Below are positions 12,499 through 33,838 of a stretch of DNA of 64,000 nucleotides, piece by piece. Below the pieces are notes generated by a model that saw only the letters and a program-made list of their open reading frames with translations, was not told the origin of the DNA and ran no database searches. Made by a program: the position numbers and the translations under genes. Source of the DNA: Arcuatula senhousia (taxonomy: Eukaryota > Mollusca > Bivalvia > Mytilida > Mytilidae); assembly GCA_963971305.1 (NCBI GenBank), contig OZ020306.1:2472842-2536841 (forward strand), given 5' to 3'. Each line of letters begins with the position of its first letter. The first letter of the stretch is position 1.

Positions 12499-14511
12499 AT
12501 GGCTGAGAGAGTGATCCGGAATATAGAGAACGATTATTTAATGTGTAGCGTGTGTCTTGGCAGGTATGAAGATCCTAGACTTTTACCATGTGGACATTCA
12601 TTCTGTGCCAACTGCTTGGCTGAACATATCCAGCAGACCGTGACGGACCGTGACACAATGTACTTTAGTTGTCCGATCGACCGGTCTCAAGTGAAGAGAC
12701 CACGAGCAAACATCAACCCAAGGGAATGGGTTAAACATTTCCCTAAAGATACATTTACGAACAATTTGATACAAGCCGTTCGGATTCACGAGGGAGTGGC
12801 GAGTGAAAACACTTTTGAAGGGGCACCTCAGCCTACACCAAGAAGTCACACAAACATACCGGCAGCACTCGCTGAGGCTCCACAAACTAGATATGATATT
12901 TATTGTGAAAACCATACTGGGAGACCAATTGAGTTCTTTTGCCTGGGATGTAACTTGATAGCGTGTTCTTTGTGCGCCGTTAGAGAACACCGTAACCCGC
13001 ACTGCGAGTGCGTGACTATAGAAGAGGCGATGGAAAGATTTCGACCGCGGATCGATGCATTGCGACGACGATTTCAGAGCCAACTTCAAAGAATACAAGA
13101 CCTTGGATCCAATGGCGGAGAAGATGATGTCGAGTTACAAAACAGCAAAGAATTAGCCTTGCGATTCATCGACGAGGTGGAAACCGAAGTTGGGCAGTTT
13201 TATGAGAGAACTCTCCAAGGAATCGAGGATCTAAAAAGTCAAGTATTTGAATCAGGTAGAGGGCAAATGAGAGACAACCGCCAATTACAATCTGTCATGG
13301 AAAATGTTCAGGCCACGCGTGAGGCTTTTGATGTTATGTGCCACAACCGCACGGACATTGAATTTTTAAGCGATCTTCCCAGAGTCGAAACACAAGCAGA
13401 TGAATATGACCAAGCAATTTTGACTTCAAGTCGGTCTTTTTCGTCCATGCAGGTCGAATTTATGCAAAATCAGAACTTTTTCCAATTTATCCGAAATCCA
13501 CCTCCTATTGGGTCAATTGCGGTTTCGTCGCAGCACCCTCAACATGGTCAAACCTATGTCCCAAACCGAAACTTTCAACAAAACATGAGAAGACAACCTC
13601 CAGTCACACATGCTCCACCTAACAGAACACGACCTATTAGTCGTCAGTTTGGAGGAACCGGTACAATAAGGCCAACTCGTACTCCACGTCCCCAACGTTT
13701 CAATGGAGCGCGAACTCAGAAAACACAAGAGGTCATAAACGTTAAAGATAGAGGAGAAGATACAATAAGTTGGCAGTTAACTGGAGTAGTTTTTGTCGAT
13801 AATTTCGTTGTCGTCATCGACTCTCAAAATCAGATGGTCAGAAAACGCGGCATTGCAGGTTCTGTCGAGGGAAATGATACACTTCCCTTAGAGCAACCCC
13901 TGTGTGTATGTAACATGGGATCAACCTCTAACATTGCTGTTACACAGCCAGATAAGAAACAAATATCAATCATAGGAACAAACGGACAGTTAAACATTGT
14001 AGAAGTTATAAACACGCACAAGCCATATGAAGGCATCTGCCAAATGCCAGACAGTAAGTTCGTGGTGTCCTGTATGGCTGGTCGGATCTCCATCGATATT
14101 CTCAGCCGAAACGGAAGGGTGTTGAAAATCATCGAACGATCTCATTTGTTTCATTGGCCGAGATTCCTGACTATTGCTTCCAATGGAAACATAGTGGTCA
14201 GCGACAGAGACCAAAAACATGTGATCAGTTTAAACCAATCAGGACAGGTGATTTGGACCTATTCGACGTCAGTATCCCCCTGGGGTGTTTCTAGTGATAA
14301 AACTGGAAAGATCTATCTGTGCTTAGATAACAACACTGTTCAAGTTATATCCGAGGACGGGAGACTTGTACAAGACAAGTTTGTTAACATCAAAGAGGGT
14401 GTTAAAACACCGTATGCCATAGCTGCACGGGCTCGCCAAGTAGCAGTAACGGAGTATGGTTCTAGTTTATTTGCAGCAAACAGTCCTAACGTGCATATCT
14501 TTACATTCTGA
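12499..14511 (+). CDS. TRIM-family RING/B-box protein, single exon
   Basis: An uninterrupted 670-residue frame, probably an E3 ubiquitin ligase. The RING finger (about residues 13-64) has C16, C19, C31, H33, C36, C39 and C58, but aspartate D61 at the eighth ligand (C3HC3D). A B-box 2 zinc finger follows (136-171: C136, H139, C148, C151, C156, C159, H164, H168). Next come a predicted coiled coil (about 175-300) and a disordered, Pro/Arg/Gln-rich linker (about 345-410). The C-terminal part (about 415-670) has repeated short beta-strand patterns resembling an NHL-like propeller of the TRIM2/3/71 type, though weakly. Bivalves are known for large TRIM expansions, many intronless. The substrate is unknown. 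The start is the first ATG, just before the RING, as usual in the family. Confidence 0.9.
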   Translation: MAERVIRNIENDYLMCSVCLGRYEDPRLLPCGHSFCANCLAEHIQQTVTDRDTMYFSCPIDRSQVKRPRANINPREWVKHFPKDTFTNNLIQAVRIHEGVASENTFEGAPQPTPRSHTNIPAALAEAPQTRYDIYCENHTGRPIEFFCLGCNLIACSLCAVREHRNPHCECVTIEEAMERFRPRIDALRRRFQSQLQRIQDLGSNGGEDDVELQNSKELALRFIDEVETEVGQFYERTLQGIEDLKSQVFESGRGQMRDNRQLQSVMENVQATREAFDVMCHNRTDIEFLSDLPRVETQADEYDQAILTSSRSFSSMQVEFMQNQNFFQFIRNPPPIGSIAVSSQHPQHGQTYVPNRNFQQNMRRQPPVTHAPPNRTRPISRQFGGTGTIRPTRTPRPQRFNGARTQKTQEVINVKDRGEDTISWQLTGVVFVDNFVVVIDSQNQMVRKRGIAGSVEGNDTLPLEQPLCVCNMGSTSNIAVTQPDKKQISIIGTNGQLNIVEVINTHKPYEGICQMPDSKFVVSCMAGRISIDILSRNGRVLKIIERSHLFHWPRFLTIASNGNIVVSDRDQKHVISLNQSGQVIWTYSTSVSPWGVSSDKTGKIYLCLDNNTVQVISEDGRLVQDKFVNIKEGVKTPYAIAARARQVAVTEYGSSLFAANSPNVHIFTF

Positions 14512-17500
14512 TTTAAAAAATATATAAACACGACATCTCGAGGTTTCAAAAACACAAAAAATGCAGCAAACATGGTCATATTTTGCATTTTCAGTTGTGT
14601 ATCCGTCGATTTCAAAAGCTATTAACTTTTTTTAAGCTGTAAACCGGTTCTATACATTATGATGAAGGGAAACGCTAAGTGCAATATATAACACAATTTA
14701 CCCGTCATATGCATTGTGATAATACCGCTGTAACCAGACTGTACCATGTGAAGTCATTTTTCAGATCTGTATTTTTAAGAAATACGTTGTAGTATCCAAT
14801 ACTTTGTTGAATCTTGATTGCCACATACTGTCCACATACTGCAAACAAAGTTTGGGGGCGGGGGATATATAGTAATCACTCTGTCCGTCTGTCCATATTC
14901 CTCATAAGCTCTTCTCCTCGTAGACCGCTCAACGGATTTTGATGAAACTGCACATGAATGTAGTATAGATGTGCATGAGGAATTTTTATCGCTCTCGTAA
15001 TTCCAATATGAAGTGGGTGTATCCTTTTGTGAGCTCGCTCACAGTTTTACTTGGTACATCTTTTATGTGTTTCACTTCTCAATCAACTTATTTATTTAAT
15101 GAACAAGAGTTGACACTTCAGTATGTCTCGCCTGTCGGCACCATCACAGAACTCATTGAAAGTCTAGCTGGGCCTTCAGAAAAGTTAAGGTCAAGGTCAT
15201 GTGACAGATGACAGAATACAAAGACTCAATGGACTAGATACCAAAGTTATTGAAAAACAATGAAAAAATACCGTCATTCAAAAAGTCATTCAACCATAAA
15301 AATGGGTCATGGTCACAGGACATGATGTCAGTTGCATAGACCATAACTCCATCTGTCTGTATACCACATATCAGATGCCTAACTTTTTTACTTTTCACTT
15401 AATTGCTTTTTTCCACAAAAGTCTTACAAAGCGTTTTTTTTTTGCCCCAAAAATCATCTAAGTTCACAGAGTGGCTGAACCATAAAAATTGGGTCAGGGT
15501 CAAACAACATGGGGCCAGTTGCATAGACCATAACCAAAAGTGTCTGTATACTAGATATCAGATGTCTAGCTATTTTACTTTTCTTATAATTCAATTTCCA
15601 CAAAAGTCTTACAAAGGGTTTTTTTGGCCCGAAAAAAAATCTAAGTTCACAGAGTCGCTGAACCATGAAAATGGGGTCAGGGTCAAACGGCATGTAGCCA
15701 GTTGCGTAGGCCATAACCCATTCTATCTGCATACCAAATATCAGATGCCTAGCTGTTATACTTTTCTTGTAATTCATTTTCCACAAGTCTTACCAAAAAA
15801 ATAGCAAGATATTTTAGTAGGATGATGGTCATTAATTGATTTTATAAACACAAGCACCCGTGCTGCGCCTAAAAGTGCATGTTGTGTATTAATTAAAATC
15901 ATCAGATACGCTTAAGCAAAAAGTTGTGGCGCAACTGAATGAAACTAAAGTTTCATACTGAATGAAACTAAAGTTTCAAAAACAGCCAAAATAAAATAAC
16001 TGCTCCAGAAAAACAAGCAATTAAACATTCAAGTTACAAGCACATATTATCACTCTACCGATATCTTCTACAAGTAGATTGTCGGAGTGGCAGATTTAAA
16101 AAAAATATATTATCAAGACAAATTCATGATTAAAACACTAATGAAGCTTATATGCCGATTGGGCAAAACTTAACGATGCTACAAATAAAGGCATATTTGT
16201 CATGTCGATGATCTTTTTTTTCAAAGTAAATATATATGCATTTTTTTATTTTCATCTTGTAAACATTTTCCATAAAAATTCAAGATCATTACAGATTCAA
16301 TTTTATCATATTAACACTTGTTTAATTATTAAGTGAAACTTGTCCCATTCCGGAAAATGAGCCTATTTATTGTAAAAATCGGAAGCGTGGACGAAAATCC
16401 TGTGGACGCGCAGACACTGCCTTTATCATACGTACACAGATGTGATGATTAACATGTAGCTCTAGCTAAATTGTATAACAAAATAAAGAAGAACTGTGTT
16501 CATGTGACACAGATGCCCCCACGTATGGTTGGACTCCAAACATGAAGTAGAAGTCCGACAGGTCAGACTGGAAATGCTTAGGACGTACAATTGGTGATAC
16601 TGAGCCACCCTACCAAATTTCAAATTATGTACGGTTTCTGAGAATAGCCCGAGGGAATTTTCACGTAAATTTTCATATCAGCCAAGTCCTAAATAGAAAG
16701 TAGAAGTCCGACAGGTCTAAAAGTCGCTTTATAGGAGGTAAAATAAAATGTCACTTCCCTTAACCGCAAATTCTAGGTCGAAGCAAGATGACGAAAAGCA
16801 TATATTATACACAACTTTAATTTGCATGCCATGTTTCATTTGACTAAGGTATTCATAGTAAGATATAGATGTGAACATTAAACCTTGAGACTTTGTAAAG
16901 TCATTTCACTGGAAATTCAAGGTCAAACGAAATTAAAGGCGCTGTCTTTAAGGAACATGCAAATTTTGTTCATCCATCCTTGACCCATCGTTATTACTTG
17001 GTTTTAAAGGTACATAAGTCATAAGTATGGACTAATTGCAAGTCACTCCTAAAATAGAATTTCAAGGGCATAGTTACTGTAATGTTAGGGAGGTTTATCT
17101 TGTGCAGCAATGTCAAAGGACCTGTATATATCAAAATTTCTTCATAGACTTTAAGATATTTAAGGGATTTGTAAAAATCATAGGAGTGCAGATGTTATAC
17201 ATTATTTAGAACCTTATTTCATCATCCCTAGGTTCTTGAGCTACATGTATCATTAGCATTGGATTTTATAAAAGTTGCTAAACCAGAAAAGCAATAAATC
17301 AAGGTAAAAACAAGAGAAATCTGTGCTAGTATATAACTATTATTCTGTAGTAAAAACACTTATAAATAACAAACAATTTATTTACAGAAAAAGCCTGCCA
17401 GTTCAGTTTATTAATTGGCTATAAAATTGAGAGAAAAATAACTGATCTAAATTAACTTACAAATCATAATGAATATATGAGATAAAATCTGTAATTCTAA

Positions 17501-17790
17501 TGCATTTTAAAGCTTGATAGATTTACATCATTTATTATGCAAGGAATTGATTTTGCAATGAATGTATTGTAATAACACCAGGACAACTGATCTTTTATAT
17601 TGTGCATATTTTTTTTAAAAGTCCTTCCTTCTTGATTCAAGTTCAAAACTTGTTGTTCTGATCACTTTGAGCTTCCTTTATCAACTACATGTCATCACTC
17701 ATTTAATCATCTAATTTTGCACAGTTTTGTTAATGAGTTAACATTTCTTGACTGTAGTTTTCCATTTTCATTTTGCTGGACAGATTCTTT
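14512..17790. repeat. Intergenic with tandem and dispersed repeats
   Basis: No gene is recognised. 14850-15230 resembles the dispersed family with CTCCTCxxxxACCxCTxAACGGATTTTGATGA. 15270-15795 holds about 2.8 tandem copies of a unit of about 184 bp (TTCCACAAAAGTCTTACAAA at 15411, again at 15596, degenerate at 15779). About 16480-16760 contains a dispersed repeat (AGTAGAAGTCCGACAGGTC) that recurs at 37560-37700 in an ankyrin-gene intron. Open frames of up to 133 codons in the tandem part come from the repeats. Confidence 0.65.
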
Positions 17791-18370
17791 TTAATCTTTT
17801 CTGAGCTTAGTTCTACTTTTTCTCGGAGTTGGTTGGGTTTGTTGGTTATCTGATCCACCTTGTCCAAGAAGCTCTTGTACAAACTTAAACTTTGATAAAA
17901 ACAGCTTCCATACAATAAACCAACCTGCAACAACAAAACAAAAATTAGGTCTGCATTGAAACAAGTGAATCTCTATCATCGCCAAGACTGTAAAGATGGT
18001 ATTCCCATTTCAACTGACCATTTTTCTGATTTAATAATTGTGCTTGCACTGGTAGTTTATCGTTACTTTCAAGAAGCCAGGTTGCATTTTCAAGTCATTG
18101 TTTTATTTTATACTGTGATACAGTAAATCAACTATTTGCATGCAAGCCAAACAAATTCACCAGCAGTTTCAAAAGAGCATGAGCGTGTAAACAACAAAGT
18201 GAAAGTAGGACTGATAAAACTTCCAGATCAATCTTGCCTACTATTTGTGATAAATAAACTTTCTGTCTATTTAATTCCATCAAAAACATGTACTCACATA
18301 TAGCAATAAACAGTATAACTAAGGAAAACGAAGCTGTGAATGTAAAAACAGATAAAAGTATTTCTTTCAT
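17791..18370 (-). CDS. SMIM13: Small integral membrane protein 13 homologue
   Basis: Two exons: 18298-18370 (from ATG) and 17791-17924, separated by a 373-bp intron with donor GTGAGT and acceptor TTGCAG. The joined product is 68 residues; the split codon encodes a Cys. One hydrophobic segment spans about residues 6-30 and runs into the family's most conserved stretch (CWFIVWKLFLSKFKFVQELL). Human SMIM13 has a closely similar VWHLFLSKFKFLRELVG at the same place. The short hydrophilic tail is basic and Gln/Lys/Arg-rich, where vertebrate proteins have a longer acidic tail. It is a single-pass membrane protein of unknown molecular role. The second exon alone looks like a 64-codon open frame starting inside the intron. 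An AATAAA (minus strand) lies near 17531. Confidence 0.88.
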
Positions 18371-20289
18371 TTCTCCCTTTGTTTACATGAAAAGCAGACA
18401 GCATAATAGTTCTGCAGTAAATGGAAAAATACTAATACATGATCGATGTTCGGTTTAGGAAGATAGTAAATTTCGGCTTAAAATGCATCCTCACAATCAA
18501 TGTCATTGCTCCTGTGAGCCCTGGCATTGCGAGGATGCTTAAAATGTAGTTGACTATTTTGTGTTTTTGTGGTTGTATAACCTGTGAGGTGCTCGGGTGA
18601 GATGTTACTGGGGTGTTAAACACAAATTCACATATGACCACATATGTCAAGTTTTTAGTAGTAATTAATAGCTGAGATAATTTAGTTTTAATTTTCTCAG
18701 TTAATAGGTACAAAAACTTATCTTCCATGAGGTTCTTGCAGACGGCATCGTAACGTAATGAACATCATCCGCGAAAAAAAAAACATCATTCATCACTATT
18801 TTCTTCTTGTATGATCAACAATAATTTTAGCTATATCGATTTTTTTTTTCTGAGAAGCACTCGATCTGAAATAAACTTTTACACTCCTGATATTCTTTAA
18901 TTTACTAAGAAAGCATTAAAGAATATTCCATAAAACAGTTCCAGAATTAAATTAAATTTACTTTCTTTTTTTTTAATTTGCGGTATTTCATCAGTTAACA
19001 TTACATTTTAAGCCTAGGAAGTCCCAACAAATCGAAATTGCCAGACTCAGCGGATCTTCGTGACTGAAGACTTGTCGAATAAGGAAGACATGAATGTAGA
19101 AGCGCATCCTCTAATTCATTGAAACATCAGCACACCTTTGGCACAGGGGCTTGAATTCTGGCCTGGTCATTCATATCGCCTTTAAAAAAATCGACTCCTA
19201 CTCTATAATACAGTGGGTAATGGGTCGATTTATTTTTTAAGTCGATATATAAAAAAAGACCAGAATTCAAGCCCCTGTGTAGATAGGGGGCTACATATGT
19301 AAGGAACTGAGGGAGGCAATGCTGAGCCTACACTGGTGCAACTTGAGTTATCAAGCATTAAAGCGATCTTGTAACTGTCGCGGTCGTCATGGTTCCGTCG
19401 GTTCTTAAAAGTCTAGAAAAAAAAAACACTCAAGAAAAGCTCAAGCTGAAGTGGTTTTCTGTCTGCCTCTTTGTACATTAGTAGGATAAGGGGTAAAACT
19501 GTAGGTTGTCTTTCTGGGCAAAGTTGTTAAATCGGTTGTGCCATCGATCGAGTCCTTGATTTTTACAGGTTAATTATCTTCTAAACAAAATGCAAAGGAG
19601 TTTAGGTAGATATGATGAAGTTATAATTCAACCATTTTACAGAATCATTTACTTAATATATGAAATTTTATATTTATTTTAGGTCTGATAAACTTCCTTA
19701 ACATAAGCTCCAGGGAAAAAAAAGGTCTAACAAATATTTCCTTTTACTGATATTGCTTTAGATTGTCACTTCTTTCCATAAACAGTTGTCCAGACCCAGT
19801 TTAAAAACATTCCAAAAAATATGTTATAAACATAAAATACTAACTTCCGTAACTTTTTAACTTCGCATGGTAACACAAATCTGGAAAATTTCTATACCAG
19901 AAGTTCAATTTCTACGTTGGAAAGATATTACAAGCAACATCTAACATCGTTATGTTTATGAAGCAAAGTAATTTGAATCTTTATTAGAATTCATCAAAAC
20001 ACTGAGATGTATTGTAATTTCAAATTAACAAATGGAACGCTAAGATACAGATTTTTGAATTCTGGTAGAGAACAAAAGTGATCAACACCTCAGTATCAAC
20101 CAGCCCTGAACTTTTGATGAAGGCCCAACAACCCATGAAAGAGTAATTGCCCTTTTATTTTGATTTTTTTATGAATGTTGCACTTAAAAAATGTATTAAG
20201 CTATAATATCTTAAAATTTATATAAGACAGTAAGAAATGTAAATTGTATATTGCTAAAAACGTCATGATATACAAAATATGAAATGAGG
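18371..20289. other. Intergenic with a 138-bp hairpin
   Basis: No firm gene. A minus-strand frame of 98 codons (18432-18728) just upstream of SMIM13 matches nothing I recognise. CACAGGGGCTTGAATTCTGG at 19142-19161 is inverted at 19260-19279, and the arms continue imperfectly inward (AAAATCGACT-like), so this is a small foldback element. The rest is AT-rich with no visible signal. Confidence 0.55.
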
Positions 20290-20483
20290 TCAAGACAGTG
20301 TTCATTTTAGGGGTTATTCCTCTCGATTTTGAAGGACTACATTAAGTTAAACCATATTGTCAAATGACCCCCTTATAAAACCGAAGTTATGACCCTTTCA
20401 ATGTCAAATAGATTTTTCCAATAACCTATACTTCAGGCACATATGTCAGGTGGGCGATTCAGGCTCCCGCGGGCCTCTTGTTT
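20290..20483 (+). repeat. 3' terminal fragment of the AGCTCACCTGGCC-type element
   Basis: Ends in GGTGGGCGATTCAGGCTCCC then GGGCCTCTTGTTTT, the same right terminus as the full copy at 55163-57593. The body upstream is degenerate (TTGTCAAATGACCCCCTTAT near 20358). Confidence 0.65.
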
Positions 20484-20539
20484 TCTATTCCAGACAATAG
20501 CTGACTCTTGGTCTGCAGAAAATAGAATAGAGTTTGAAG

Positions 20540-21640
20540 GATATGACTGGATTTTAGCCATTTTTTCCATGAAGCCCAGCTCCCATGAGGGCATATAGAG
20601 TTCTTCTACCTTTTTGAATTCTTTCCCCCACTGCTTTCTTGTTATTCTTGTGGCGGGTCAGTCCAATGTGTGTTTTTTTTTCTACTTTCTTGATTTTGTC
20701 TTTGCCAAGCTCCCAGGTTTGCACATCTTGGTTAGGACTGGAGTTAAAGATGGCAGCATCACTTTTCTGAGAGTTGATGGTAACTCTGTCCGCTCTAGTA
20801 CAGTCGTTGACAAGTGTAGAGCACATTGTAGGTCAACTGGGTTGTTTGCAATTATCGCAACATCATCAGCCACAGTGGGTGCTCCGATGAACGTGGTACC
20901 AATACGTGCCCCTGCATTGTGTTGTTGGACTGTGTCTAGTATATGGTTGTTATATCTTTTGTATAAGGTAGGTGAAAGTTTGGCACCTTGTCTTATGCCA
21001 TGTTGTGGGGGTTCAATCAATAGCCATTGCTGGTCAATGTCACTGTAATACAATATCCTCAGCAAGTGAAGATGGTCGACTTTATCCAATGTCTTTTTTG
21101 CATCTAATATGATAACTGTGAAAAGGTTGCCAGAGTGTAGTGCCTCGTTTATACATTCTAAGATTAAAAGGACAGCATTGAAAGGATTGGTCTTCTTTGA
21201 GAAGCCTCTCTGCATCCTGTTCTGGGTTGGGTCAAGGACTTGTCAACCTGATCTTGTAGGATACACTCCAGAAGTTTGTTTATGACTGGGGTGACTTTTA
21301 TCCCTCTATAGTTGCCTGGAGTCTTTTGGTCCTGGTTTTTCTTCAAAATATGACAAATGAGACCAATTTGCAGAATCCCAGGGTTGTTGCTGGATTATAG
21401 ACGACAAAAAGATGTGGAATAAGTGTACGCGACGCAACCAACATTAAAGAATCGGCAAGTTAAAAAATCACATTTGGAAAACATTATGTTGTTAAACAGT
21501 GAAGTTACGTAGCCAATAAGCTGGTCTGAGCCATTTTTCAGATGTTCAGCTGTGATGCCTAGGTGGTTTGGGGCTTTGCCACTTGCCAGTTTGGAGATAG
21601 CCTTTCTAGTTGACCATTCAGTAATTCTTAGTTCTGGTTA
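20540..21640 (-). pseudogene. Broken LINE reverse transcriptase, interrupted by a Penelope tail
   Basis: Minus-strand fragments in more than one frame. NYRGIKVTPVINKLLE is encoded at 21164-21346. RT motifs GIRQGAKLSP and VADDVAII fall in the frame at 20682-21215. Further upstream, near 21520-21640, TEWSTRKAISKLASGKAPNHLG can still be read. No single open frame survives, so this is a dead non-LTR element of CR1/RTE type. The stretch 21411-21484 is foreign: it is the terminal segment of the Penelope-like family, landed inside the LINE. Confidence 0.8.
21411..21484 (-). mobile_element. Solitary Penelope-family terminus inside LINE
   Basis: Begins GATGTGGAATAAGTGTACGC and follows the 3' terminus of the elements at 11141 and 50681 for about 70 nt before the LINE resumes. 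Similar solitary termini occur at 31436-31503 and, degenerate, at 59891. Confidence 0.75.
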
Positions 21641-22024
21641 GAGGTTATACTTGGTTTTTACGAGTACATGAAGTTTACAAAAATATTTTGAAAATTAAAA
21701 AAAAAGAAGATATTTCAGTAATAAGCAATCGGGTTTCCGTCCGCGTCGATGTTTTATTCTTTTTCATATTCAATTGGCAATTTTCAAGCGACAAAAGGAA
21801 TTAAAAAAAAACGCCGGAACTTTGGTTCCGTGTCCGATACACACTTTTTATTTATTATCTACTTTCAGTTTCTAATTTTTAATTTTTAAGCAAAATAAAA
21901 TGTTATTTTCTGATAAACTTGTTAATTGTTAAAAAGTGTAACCAGGTTATATATATTTATTTATTTATGATAATTTATAGAGATAAAAATCGTCTATTAT
22001 CTGCGGACTATCTAAATATTCAAG
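21641..22024. other. Region upstream of PSMB5
   Basis: AT-rich; it presumably holds the PSMB5 promoter and leader. There is no clear TATA box (only a TA-rich run near 21947). No gene is recognised. Confidence 0.4.
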
Positions 22025-31030
<9,006 letters not shown>

Positions 31031-31111
31031 CCTTTGACCTAATAAATTGTGACATTTCATCATTATCATGCCAAGCATGGACCTTGTCTAAGTGCTATCT
31101 TCATCTTTGTT

Positions 31112-31117
31112 AATAAA
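31112..31117 (+). terminator. PSMB5 polyadenylation signal
   Basis: AATAAA 82 nt after the stop codon. Another at 31041 is very close to the stop, so this one is preferred. Confidence 0.5.
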
Positions 31118-32070
31118 TAATGATTCATATCAAGAACTCTTTGTACCTCATATGGTTTAAAAGTTGACTATTTTATGGGTTGTCCTACAGTTAAATGTGA
31201 ACATTTGCTTCATTTTGAAGGCCATCCAGGAAAAAGATCAGCAATACATATATTAGTGCTGTTAACTTTGTTTTACATTTGTATTTACATTACTAGTTTG
31301 TGTCATGCATAAACTAATGTTAACAGAAAACAGTCAAAGCTAGTTAAATCATCAAATCATAAGTCTGCTTGGGTCGTGTTGGTAAATTCTGTCAAAAGCA
31401 TTGTTTAATCAAACTAAAGAGATAGAAGATAATCAGATGTGGAATAAGTGTACACGACACAACCTACAATATAAACGGCCATTTTAAAAAAATTCCACAA
31501 TGGATACCACCTCTCATTCCTTATTGATATAAAAGTAGGTAACAGTTGCTTAGACCCTGAAATTGAGATCTTAAAACCACTTAATGCTCAAACGTTAAGG
31601 TTTTAGCTATTAAGGTTTGAAGTTGTCTCACTTATATTGTAAGAAGAATTATATCTCCTTTTCACTTGAGTGTCAGATTGTCGATCACAAAGGTATTCTG
31701 CTCATTCTGTTTGAAACTATGTATATAACCATATTTAATTTAACGTGGTATGTAGCAGGTACACCATATGAAGTTTTGCATATTACCAAGAAGTTTTGAT
31801 CCTCAGAATCTTGTGGGAGTTTTTACGTTTTGAGGAAACGAGGAAAACTTTCATTCAATGTGCTTTTGATAACTCAATATTTGCTCTTCATCACTACAGC
31901 AAGATCAGGCCGAGATATTTAAATCAAAAGTAAAATGAAATTTTCAATGATTTTAATACCCAGATAAGTTTAACATATTTATTTATCCTGAATTGGGAAA
32001 AAAGCATAATGCTTATGTGAATCCCTCTCCAGCTAGCCTACTCTTATTGAACTCTACAAAGAGGTCTTTA

Positions 32071-32358
32071 CAGGGTTCCCACTATTTTTTTGGACACAAA
32101 ATTCAAGGGTTTTTCAAGGACTTTTCAAGGGTATTGTGGTCATTTTCAAGGATTAAAATAGTCTGCAAAAATTTAAAAAATCCAAAATTTTTCGGCCTTT
32201 TTTATCAAATGGTCAACAAATCTGCCTATTACAAAATTCCAGGGTTTTTCAAGGATATTTGATAAAATTCAAGGATTTTTCCAGGTTTTTTAACATTGAA
32301 ATGAAATTCAAGGACTTTTCCAGGTTTCCTTGAATTCAAGGATGGCGTGGGAACCCTG
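32071..32358. mobile_element. CAGGGTTCCCAC-type MITE
   Basis: Left CAGGGTTCCCAC, right GTGGGAACCCTG; TCTTTA is duplicated at 32065-32070 and 32359-32364. The interior is made of repeated TTCAAGGATTTTTC-like motifs in one orientation. The CAGGG start is hAT-like, although a 6-bp duplication is shorter than the usual 8. Confidence 0.75.
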
Positions 32359-32394
32359 TCTTTAATGTGCATGGGGTATTGATCTCCACATAAA

Positions 32395-32566
32395 GGAACC
32401 ACTTTTTTTGTCCCATCTGAAGGACTAGCAGCATTTCTTGAGACCATCCTCACAAATGGTGTCAAGAGAGAGTCGGAAAATTGTTTCATGAAATTTTCAC
32501 CCTGGACGAGGATCGAATCACAAACCTTGGTGTTAATTGATCGACAGGTTAACCACTTCACCACCG
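32395..32566 (-). mobile_element. tRNA-derived SINE, copy 1
   Basis: On the minus strand, a tRNA-like head (GGTGGTGAAGTGGTTAACC, A-box like; B-box GATTCGATCC) is followed by a body TCTCTTGACACCATTTG..GGATGGTCTCAAG shared with 35350-35505. A decayed Pol III promoter region is visible. Confidence 0.75.
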
Positions 32567-33087
32567 GCTCTACCCAAATTGTATTAATTTCAATTCATCA
32601 ACCAATTGGCTAAGCAAATATATAAAATTGCCAAGCCAGATACTTTGAAAAGTTGAACAGTAGGAATTGATGGACGACCACGCCTTTGATTGATGCACGA
32701 TAATAGGTGACCAAAAAGGGGCCAACCAAATCAGTCTGAATCAAATCCATCATTTTTACTTATTACAAAACAGAGAGCATCAACCACTGCAGATATTTAA
32801 AATTGAATTGCCACTGGGATTATAGATGTTGTGTCAAATTCACTTATTTAACATTACATTATTATCATTTTAAAAGGAAATTTTCAAATTTCTAATTTAG
32901 TTTATTATTATAACATTAACAATAGTTATAAAACATCTAACAAATATACACGTATTGGTTTACAGTGTAAACTGACTACAAAACACTGACACTAAAAAGT
33001 GTAGGTACAACATAAAAATGTTTCACATGTTACAACTATACTTATCAATTATAAAATATTTGGTTTTAATTGTATAGATGTAACATC

Positions 33088-33838
33088 AACAAGAGGCTCC
33101 TAGGAGCCTGAATCGCTCATCTGGCCTTAATATTACCATTGCCAACAGCCCGTCATGACATGAAACCATTGGAAAGCTCTTTAAAGCTGAGCATTTAAGC
33201 AAGCAAATCTAATGTGTGGCACAATTTTCCATCGTACACAATCCTTCAAGTACAATCCCTTAATTTTGGCATTTAAGGGGTCCTAACTCCTATAATGGTC
33301 ATCTGATAAATTTGGCCTTATTGATAATTTCGTTGATTTCAATTAGCTAAACATTTAAGCAAGCGAAACCTTTTCCTCACAATCTACAAGGCCAAAACCT
33401 CTGTTTTGGGGGTTAAGGGGCAATAACCCTTATAAGGGGTCATCTGACAATTTCGACTCAATGGGGAATTTTGTAGAACTCACTTAGCTGAACAATATGC
33501 AGTTGCAATAATCTCAATATCTTATATAGTTCTGGAGATAGAAGACAAAATAAGTGCAAAAGGCAGAAAAAAGGCAATAACTCCCACATGGTTTGATGTA
33601 ATTTCTTTTAAAATTTCAGTGTAGGTAGATCTTGACATACTGATCACTTTTACCTGTGCCAGAATTTTGACATCTGTCATAGTTTTTAGCCAACATGTCA
33701 TATATCATTCCTGCAAAGTTTCAGTTAAATTGGTCCAGTGGTTTCAGAGGAGAGGATTTTTGAAATTGTTAAGGGACCATGACAACGGACGCATAGTGAT
33801 GGCATAAGCTCACATGGCCTTTGGCCAGGTGAGCTAAA
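33088..33838 (-). mobile_element. AGCTCACC-bounded element with internal repeats, short copy
   Basis: Inverse orientation of the element at 55163-57593: it starts AACAAGAGGCTCC with an AGGAGCCT hairpin and ends GGCCAGGTGAGCT. Its interior repeats (AATTTAAGCAAGC, TTAAGGGGxxxTAACxCC) are few, giving about 750 bp against 2.4 kb in the other copy. Confidence 0.75.

Noticed and set aside
12598..13098. 166-codon minus-strand frame
   Set aside because: It is antisense to the RING/B-box coding region; the sense frame has clear zinc-finger motifs.
18432..18728. 98-codon minus-strand frame upstream of SMIM13
   Set aside because: No family recognised and no splice signal joining it to SMIM13; more likely promoter/leader or chance.
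20614..21048. 144-codon plus-strand frame
   Set aside because: Antisense of the LINE reverse transcriptase remnant.
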